A stretch of DNA of 11,788 bases, from NCBI GenBank assembly GCA_025201705.1, contig MU617506.1, positions 1 through 11,788 of the forward strand, read 5' to 3'. A program made the translations under genes and the position numbers. Positions 7,801 through 11,788 of this stretch are shown piece by piece (position 1 is the stretch's first letter; each line of letters starts with the position of its first letter). The DNA is from Dissophora ornata. Taxonomy: Eukaryota; Mortierellomycota; Mortierellomycetes; Mortierellales; Mortierellaceae. The notes under the pieces are model-generated. The model had not been told where the DNA came from, searched no databases, and saw only the letters and a program-made list of their open reading frames with translations.

Positions 7801-9661
7801 GGTTTCTTAAATTGCCGGATGTATCACGAGATGCTAGCATGGACTGTGTGGGGATTATAGGAAATCCAGACGGATCTACAACCATGCTCCTGACCCTCTG
7901 CTTGCGTTCCGAAGGAGCAGTTTGCTGAGTGATCTGCACCTTTGGTTTCCTGGGGATAACCTCAACGGCGACTTCTGGTTCGATGGGAACAGACTCTTGC
8001 ACTGAGGTCACAACAGAGGTCTCCTGCACAACTTCGGGTTCTACCTCAGGAGATTTGATAGGGAAAGCCCCTGGAAGAGATGTAGCGGTGACAGCCTTCT
8101 TAATGGGCTGCGACTTCTTCTTTGCATTGTAGACAGGGAAGGCTCCTGGAAGTGACATAGGGGTGACAAACTCCTGATCTGGTTGCGGCTCCTCTTCAGG
8201 TTCTCGTTGCTCGTTCTCGATCTCCGCATCTTCAAATGGTTCGAAGACAATATCCTCACGCGTTTTGATAGCTGGTTTCGCAGGGGTCTCTTTGATGTGT
8301 TCTGGCATAGGCTCTTCTGCAGAAACAACAGGTGTTGAGGCGATATCAGGTGTGGAAGATACAACAGTTGAGGCAATATCAGGTGTAGAGGATACAACAG
8401 TTGTGGCGGAGACAACATGTGTTGAGGAGTCAACAGGCGCTGCGGAGACAATAGGCATTGCGGAGGAGGCCTGCGTAGCCCTGCTCATTGCGGCAGCAGC
8501 GGCGAACTCTTCAGGGCCAGCATCTAGCGCAAAGCTGAACCGGCTGAACCGGGACAGATTTGGTGGGATCATGGGCAGTAGCTCTTGCGTGATATATAGG
8601 TCATTCTCTACTACCGGTTCCTCTGCTGTGTACTCGACGGGAGCCTCAGAGATTCCCGTTGACTGTTGCTCCTCAGTGTGTTCCTCTGCTGCGAGTTTGA
8701 AGAGAAGCTCAGAGGAGATTCCTGTTGATTGTTGCTCCTCGGTGCTTTCTTCTGCTGCCTGTTTGAAGGGATCCTCAGGGGAGATTCCAATTGACTGTTG
8801 ACTCCCGATGTTTACTGAGTCTGCCACTAAATGAACAACCGGTTTCCTCTTCAACGTCCGCGAATCGACATTGGACTGACTCTCGATGACAGTCGTTGGC
8901 GATTGTGGAGGGGAAGGAAGCGGTCTTGTGAAAGCGGCGTCAGCATGGGTACCGTTTGGCGACTTTACTGGCAGTTGGTCTGGGGGCGAGGAAGGTGGAG
9001 AAGTGAATGGGATGGATCGAGACCGCGTCTCGTAGATGATATCGTCACTGGAAAGATCTGCCAATATCGGCTCTGCTCTCTCCTTTCCTTTTAAAGAGCG
9101 CTTAATGACCGTCGAAGACGAAGACGTATCTGGCGATGCAGATTGGTGCTTACGATGGGATGGGCTCAACTGAGCAGACGTACTGGGTCCCGCCCATCCT
9201 GCATTTGCTTCTGCGATTGCGTGCAGCTTGAAAGACGACGTTGAAGCGGTAGAAGATGACGCCGCGGAATAAGTTGAAGCCGCAATACTCTCTGACACAG
9301 GCACAAAGTGGTTGGATTTTGTCGCACCTGATAAAGTGTCTGTCAATAACGGATATTGGAGGATAGACGGACGCAACTTGGGAACAAGGTGATCCGGTGA
9401 CATGGGTGTCTGGGCAACGACCATTGGCACATGGTCAGAGTTGGTTGGCGGCATGGCCATGTAGATGATCGAGCTGGTGGCCTTCTTCAACGACTTTGTC
9501 CAAGCCCTCTTCTTTCGTTCACTCGGCGAATCTTTGGAGAACTGACTTGATGTGTCGGACACGGGAAGGTTCGAGGATGAATCTGCATATTCTTCTGCTG
9601 CTGTGTCCTCGAGTGCTCTTGATGGACGTTGGGCATGTTTTTCTGAATCGCGTTTAGCCAT
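4877..9661 (-). CDS. Large, mostly disordered protein of unknown function, 1594 aa
   Basis: I do not recognise this protein. It is one uninterrupted reading frame from ATG (9659-9661) to TAG (4877-4879). Roughly the first 620 residues are Ser/Thr/Pro/Glu-rich with tandem repeats. Ordered-looking islands then follow: about 625-685 (VPWLWHQDGIHHQRL, GFFLFKLVKRFKK), 910-950 (HIYSRNGLKFKFDVMG), 1020-1045 (RVFVTRLGRHTLLTYPEYK), 1280-1350 (LFVTVHQRLQKLELDNGASF, ELRWWRDKIGLQMIGRL) and 1410-1460 (LGYRFLRVSGLMGTL). An acidic Asp/Ser run (about 1485-1508) precedes a basic C-terminus ending WYMKNVYKFHP. The motif SLPGAFP occurs twice (near 501 and 526). No signal peptide, membrane helix or catalytic motif is evident; basic clusters such as SRRKRHDRAAKK could be nuclear signals. 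It may be a scaffold or regulatory protein, but that is a guess. The frame is open for 23 codons upstream of this ATG, to TAG at 9731. Confidence 0.9.
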   Translation of the reverse strand: MAKRDSEKHAQRPSRALEDTAAEEYADSSSNLPVSDTSSQFSKDSPSERKKRAWTKSLKKATSSIIYMAMPPTNSDHVPMVVAQTPMSPDHLVPKLRPSILQYPLLTDTLSGATKSNHFVPVSESIAASTYSAASSSTASTSSFKLHAIAEANAGWAGPSTSAQLSPSHRKHQSASPDTSSSSTVIKRSLKGKERAEPILADLSSDDIIYETRSRSIPFTSPPSSPPDQLPVKSPNGTHADAAFTRPLPSPPQSPTTVIESQSNVDSRTLKRKPVVHLVADSVNIGSQQSIGISPEDPFKQAAEESTEEQQSTGISSELLFKLAAEEHTEEQQSTGISEAPVEYTAEEPVVENDLYITQELLPMIPPNLSRFSRFSFALDAGPEEFAAAAAMSRATQASSAMPIVSAAPVDSSTHVVSATTVVSSTPDIASTVVSSTPDIASTPVVSAEEPMPEHIKETPAKPAIKTREDIVFEPFEDAEIENEQREPEEEPQPDQEFVTPMSLPGAFPVYNAKKKSQPIKKAVTATSLPGAFPIKSPEVEPEVVQETSVVTSVQESVPIEPEVAVEVIPRKPKVQITQQTAPSERKQRVRSMVVDPSGFPIIPTQSMLASRDTSGNLRNHQPQPQPRKNVPWLWHQDGIHHQRLESHQILTKEQVFEQFHLDLEQDGPNGFFLFKLVKRFKKQESSLLAISSSLLGAELSASPSSSPLSSSPTSLLESLESVSVSQKLKRQLLLQKHKKQRKSSGDNEESENLEALLAMANNNTSLPNLNSSLQEVIDAVDSLKDSDEWTSLLSQPRQMTHSQSQSKKPSHPDSESEYTSRDKDAMDLGLIEKRRGVYATGRLDGTHLVSKKRYRTNQRRQSTNAPRKGSVASSHSAGNNGTEHGPQDETKNERRGSEATEGPSALHFKKQAVSQLHIYSRNGLKFKFDVMGDNELHFVEASKKYTFMDPLAPHRQPDLDAKGSDTISPLRSTTLPHPPNGRRTNSGTVSTTSGSDRPTRRSGSSASKSTASSSGSTGGRRVFVTRLGRHTLLTYPEYKVLAKSASSFTLGAKLLLQRSIAVATPSFYNSSQSAGGNGGHGKDASQATGHDVQTASSSKSSVTSPVNPTPTPTGNADSSDYFSTKKKSRTIPGFASKAVAAIKSPSTPTGTAQPKTPRPVVTPYNPRDYLPKSLTVSTGVPNATAAASEESLSLSIASSTLLNTPLTDRNVFGHPSSSSVDVTRPESPSIFPLPPNHVHSPPEPFSLPPPTPNIASPTAVPTAPPISLPSSSSSSLNPYASIKRHGNQAGLKFQHLFVTVHQRLQKLELDNGASFYGSALVQWTVIEDPAELRWWRDKIGLQMIGRLEGDEVVSVAAKSAMNKISQHPLQSAFSSAISVRSSYVSAFSTFSDAASSSSSSLSSQGSYNSQISVERLGYRFLRVSGLMGTLKVTVTEEVEARAVALAVRSEMLRQKRLAQQQRGQIGRAEEEEETQEQSWVELTESPVESDDDDSHDSDDSNDDNDYLVGKNGEPKRTAAPHFYDLYEYDEWTGRTRLKKGPTADRFSRRKRHDRAAKKQKEPKPLIERMTMIVGQTKAFNGNWYMKNVYKFHP
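8341..8406 (-). repeat. 33-bp in-frame tandem duplication in the 1594-aa gene
   Basis: Two adjacent 33-bp copies (8341-8373 and 8374-8406) differ at a few positions and encode the 11-residue unit VVSSTPDIAST. They sit within a longer Val-Ser-Ala/Thr-rich stretch of related degenerate units. Confidence 0.85.
8637..8811 (-). repeat. 66-bp in-frame tandem repeat in the 1594-aa gene
   Basis: The landmark GAGATTCC (plus strand) recurs at 8649, 8715 and 8781, a spacing of exactly 66 bp, so the unit is 22 codons. The encoded unit reads like QQSTGISSELLFKLAAEE followed by a short TEE linker. There are about two and a half diverged copies. The exact multiple of three keeps the frame open. Confidence 0.85.
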
Positions 9662-9733
9662 TTGTTGAAGCGCGATATTTCGGTCGTTTTGGTTGTAGAT
9701 TAGTGGCGCCTCGGAGTGTTTGTTCCAATGCTA

Positions 9734-10062
9734 TTACTGAAGGTACTTCTGTCTTGGTGTTCGTAGAGCTCTCACACTATAGAAACAAAAGTCCAAGAGA
9801 CGCAGCAAACAGCATTGGTGGGTGAGTACAGATGAGCATCTACGCATTCTCCTTCTCTCACTCACAACCCGGCCACGCCGATATGAAGAGCAAGACCCCG
9901 CTCTTGTTTTGCGCTCGTTTCCTCCCCATCTTTGTCGTTTGTGTCGTTGCTACTATCCTTACCACTGGAACTCAATTGCTGTTGCTCCTCGCGTGAGCCG
10001 AACTCGTTGTACAGGAAAGTGGTCAGAGAAGAAACCGGGTGGGCGAGAGACGAACAGATCTC
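9734..10062 (-). CDS. Two 3' exons of a small unknown gene, or spliced leader of the 1594-aa gene
   Basis: Exon 10062-9866 follows TACTATTCTGCAG and reads EICSSLAHPVSSLTTFLYNE, then a Ser/Asp/Glu-rich linker, then LALHIGVAG. A strong GTGAGT donor at 9865 and a good acceptor (T-rich, TTTCTATAG ending at 9777, with a TACTCAC branch-like site) define an 89-bp intron. Joining restores phase: the next exon reads FVRALRTPRQKYLQ, then TAA TAG. The start is unresolved. One option is ATG at 10669, with a donor GTGAGC at 10378, in phase and giving about 176 aa; its N-terminus looks like translated leader sequence. The stop is only 72 bp before the ATG of the 1594-aa gene, in the same frame. This is too tight for a normal gene end plus promoter, so these may be leader exons carrying an upstream ORF. 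I do not recognise the protein. Confidence 0.38.
9777..9865 (-). other. Probable 89-bp intron
   Basis: The donor GTGAGT, a TACTCAC branch-like site about 40 nt before the end, a T-rich tract and TATAG make the most consensus-like intron in this part of the window. Its splicing replaces an immediate TGA with 13 further codons. Confidence 0.6.
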
Positions 10063-10579
10063 CTGCAGAATAGTATCGAAAATCAATCGCCCTCTGGGAT
10101 AAGAGCAAAGAATATTGATCGAGGGGAGGTTTCAGGCACCGTGTGCAAGAGCTGTGGTCGTTGTGTTATATTCGTGCGAGAAAGTCGGATGGGCGAAGGG
10201 CTGCAAGTGCATTCACAAGAACAATGTGTAAGTGCCTCATCACTTGGCATCGCGCTGGGCTGCGCTGTGAAATGTCTCGGAATGAGATCCAATGCAGCAA
10301 AGCAGACGAGAGTGGTCTCCCGCGGAAGAAGCGCCCTTTTTTTTTATGGACTGACCTGCTGTATGCAACAACGCTCACTGGAGTATCTGGAGTATAGGAT
10401 CGGATAGTCCTGCGCCGTAACTGAGCTGCGAGAGGAGGAGTAGGAAAGGCGAAGTAGTTGCCACTGAAACCGAATTCCAGGGACAGAAGAGAGAAGGGCG
10501 AGTGAGGAGACGCAACGGTCGCGTGCTGTGTCTGTCGGTCGACTCGGATGGTGCAGTGGAGGAGCGGATGGGTGTGTGG

Positions 10580-10705
10580 GTGTGTGGGGTGGGGGGGAAA
10601 TCGAAAAGATGGAGAGGGGAGAGGAGAGGAGAGGCGATTGCCGTGTTCCTCTATTCCTCTATTCAACATCACTCTACGGCTTTTCCCCAGAGAGCCCTCT
10701 TTATA
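10580..10705 (-). promoter_or_regulatory. Probable core promoter: TATA box and pyrimidine-rich leader
   Basis: On the minus strand TATAAA lies at 10705-10700. About 60-100 nt further on is a CT-rich tract (CTCTCCTCTCCTCTCCCCTC and a run of seven C), a common arrangement around fungal transcription starts. It would drive the spliced ORF at 9734-10062 and perhaps the 1594-aa gene. The inference is from composition and position only. Confidence 0.35.
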
Positions 10706-11788
10706 ATTGAAGGTGTGGTTCGTCGTGTATGAACGGGCTCGCTCTCAATCCCAAAGGAATAGTTAACCCCACAAAGTGCACAAAGTCGATATCGAAGCAC
10801 TGACACTTTGGGGGCTTACCGCATACACACACACACACAGTTTAGCACGATTCCACTCTTTCATCTTGCACAACTCTTGGCCGTTGCACCATTGACATGT
10901 GTGCACCTCAATTCTAAACCTCCTTCTGGCGCCCTATCGCGCTCTGTGCAACGTACTGTTTCCTGCATAATATCATTTCCCATATGCTTTAACGATCGGA
11001 CCCACTCTCGGAAATGTTTATGGGTGGTGGGCAGGTCTGAACCAGACACGAGGAGGTTCCCAATCCACAGGGGGACAGGCGGGGGGGACATGCATAGATA
11101 AACTGTTGTTCCGTATGCATAATAGAGTTGCTCTACAGACATGTCAAACCATATATTTGATGTTTTTCCTATTGCCGCCCGGTTTCCGATTCTGTCAGCA
11201 AAAACAATACAAATGGGGAACGGCAAATCTCTCCACAGGGACATTGACTAGCGCAGGAAGTCAAAATCTAAGCACGCGCCCGCAAAAAGAACACTAAAAA
11301 TGTTCTAAAGCACAAGCACTGAACATGTACTCCGCCTTCTGGAGGGGACCCAGGGGTAAGAACTCTACTCTAAAAAGAACAGCGAGAAACGAAAGCAGCA
11401 GGTCTTTTCCTTGACGACAATGCAAGGACTCTTTGATTGTCCCCCCCCCCCTTTCTATATATATATACACACCCGCACACACGTACATACACTCGTCCCC
11501 CCAGCCTTGGCAGAGCGTTTTGTCGCCCATGTGCCTCCTGGCCGCTTGTGCATCAGGGACAGTCTAACCGCGAGACGGGGGGGCAAGTGTCGTGCTCTAC
11601 GCTCTACATAGCCACATGTTCTCGATATTCAGCGATGCGTTTCCACGATATCCCGTAGCAACGACTCTCTTGTCCGTAAAAGCTGTGTCGCAAAGGCTTT
11701 GGCCCTGTATGCTGCTCGTTCTCCACAAATCACTACACGATTTATAGATGATAAAAAGAGCGCGGGAGAAACGTGTTAAGAAAAGAAA
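10706..11788. other. Region with no supported gene
   Basis: Open frames here are short and on mixed strands, with no family resemblance and no coherent splice structure. The region holds an AC run (10825-10839), a C-run followed by TA and CA dinucleotides (11440-11490), and other simple sequence. I found no tRNA-like A and B boxes. It may be upstream regulatory sequence for the minus-strand transcript that starts near 10680. Confidence 0.6.
11440..11490. repeat. Compound microsatellite: poly-C, TA and CA
   Basis: A run of C is followed by CTTT, then CTATATATATATACACACC and further CA/CG-rich repeats. This is a compound simple-sequence repeat outside any supported gene. Confidence 0.85.

Noticed and set aside
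8265..8801. Plus-strand frame of 178 codons with repeats such as TTVEAISGVED
   Set aside because: It is the exact antisense of the tandem repeats in the 1594-aa gene; units that are a multiple of three keep the opposite strand open too.
10039..10407. Plus-strand frame containing CKSCGRC and a GTAAGT near 10229
   Set aside because: The paired cysteines suggested a zinc motif, but no second ligand pair follows and the frame overlaps the better-supported minus-strand exon and leader.
10861..11244. Minus-strand frame of 127 codons
   Set aside because: Its composition is random-looking, with no recognisable motif, no support from splice signals and no clear promoter.

Overview
The window looks like nuclear DNA from a filamentous fungus. 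It has GT-AG introns of about 90-250 bp, proteins with long Ser/Thr/Pro/Gln-rich disordered stretches, pyrimidine-rich leaders and many microsatellites. It also carries a V-ATPase subunit c' (Vma11-type) gene, a proteolipid found only in fungi. The overall style (intron-rich small genes, CA/GT and CT/GA repeats, moderate GC) suggests an early-diverging lineage such as Mortierellomycota, but that placement is inference. All genes I can support are read from the minus strand.

Layout in window order. 32-2108: a multi-exon gene for a polytopic membrane protein of MARVEL-like tetraspan type, with a Ser/Tyr-rich N-terminus and a long Gln-rich tail. 2109-3203: intergenic, with a 12-bp minisatellite, a G-quadruplex-type G-run cluster and a pyrimidine tract. 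3204-4655: VMA11, reconstructed here as seven exons with consistent splice phases, including a 13-nt microexon, giving 166 aa. 4656-4876: short spacer with a perfect CRE palindrome. 4877-9661: a single-exon 1594-aa protein of unknown function. 9734-10062: two exons of a further minus-strand transcript, either a small gene or the spliced leader of the 1594-aa gene, with a probable promoter near 10580-10705. 10706-11788: no gene that I can support.

The genes do not form an obvious pathway. VMA11 works in the proton-pumping rotor of the vacuolar/endosomal V-ATPase. The tetraspan-like protein probably sits in a membrane. The large protein is soluble and mostly disordered, with several ordered, conserved-looking islands. 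I found no mobile element, CRISPR array, tRNA or rRNA. The most interesting points are the VMA11 microexon, the unrecognised 1594-aa protein with in-frame tandem repeats, and the spliced ORF that lies in the same frame just upstream of it, separated by two adjacent stop codons.
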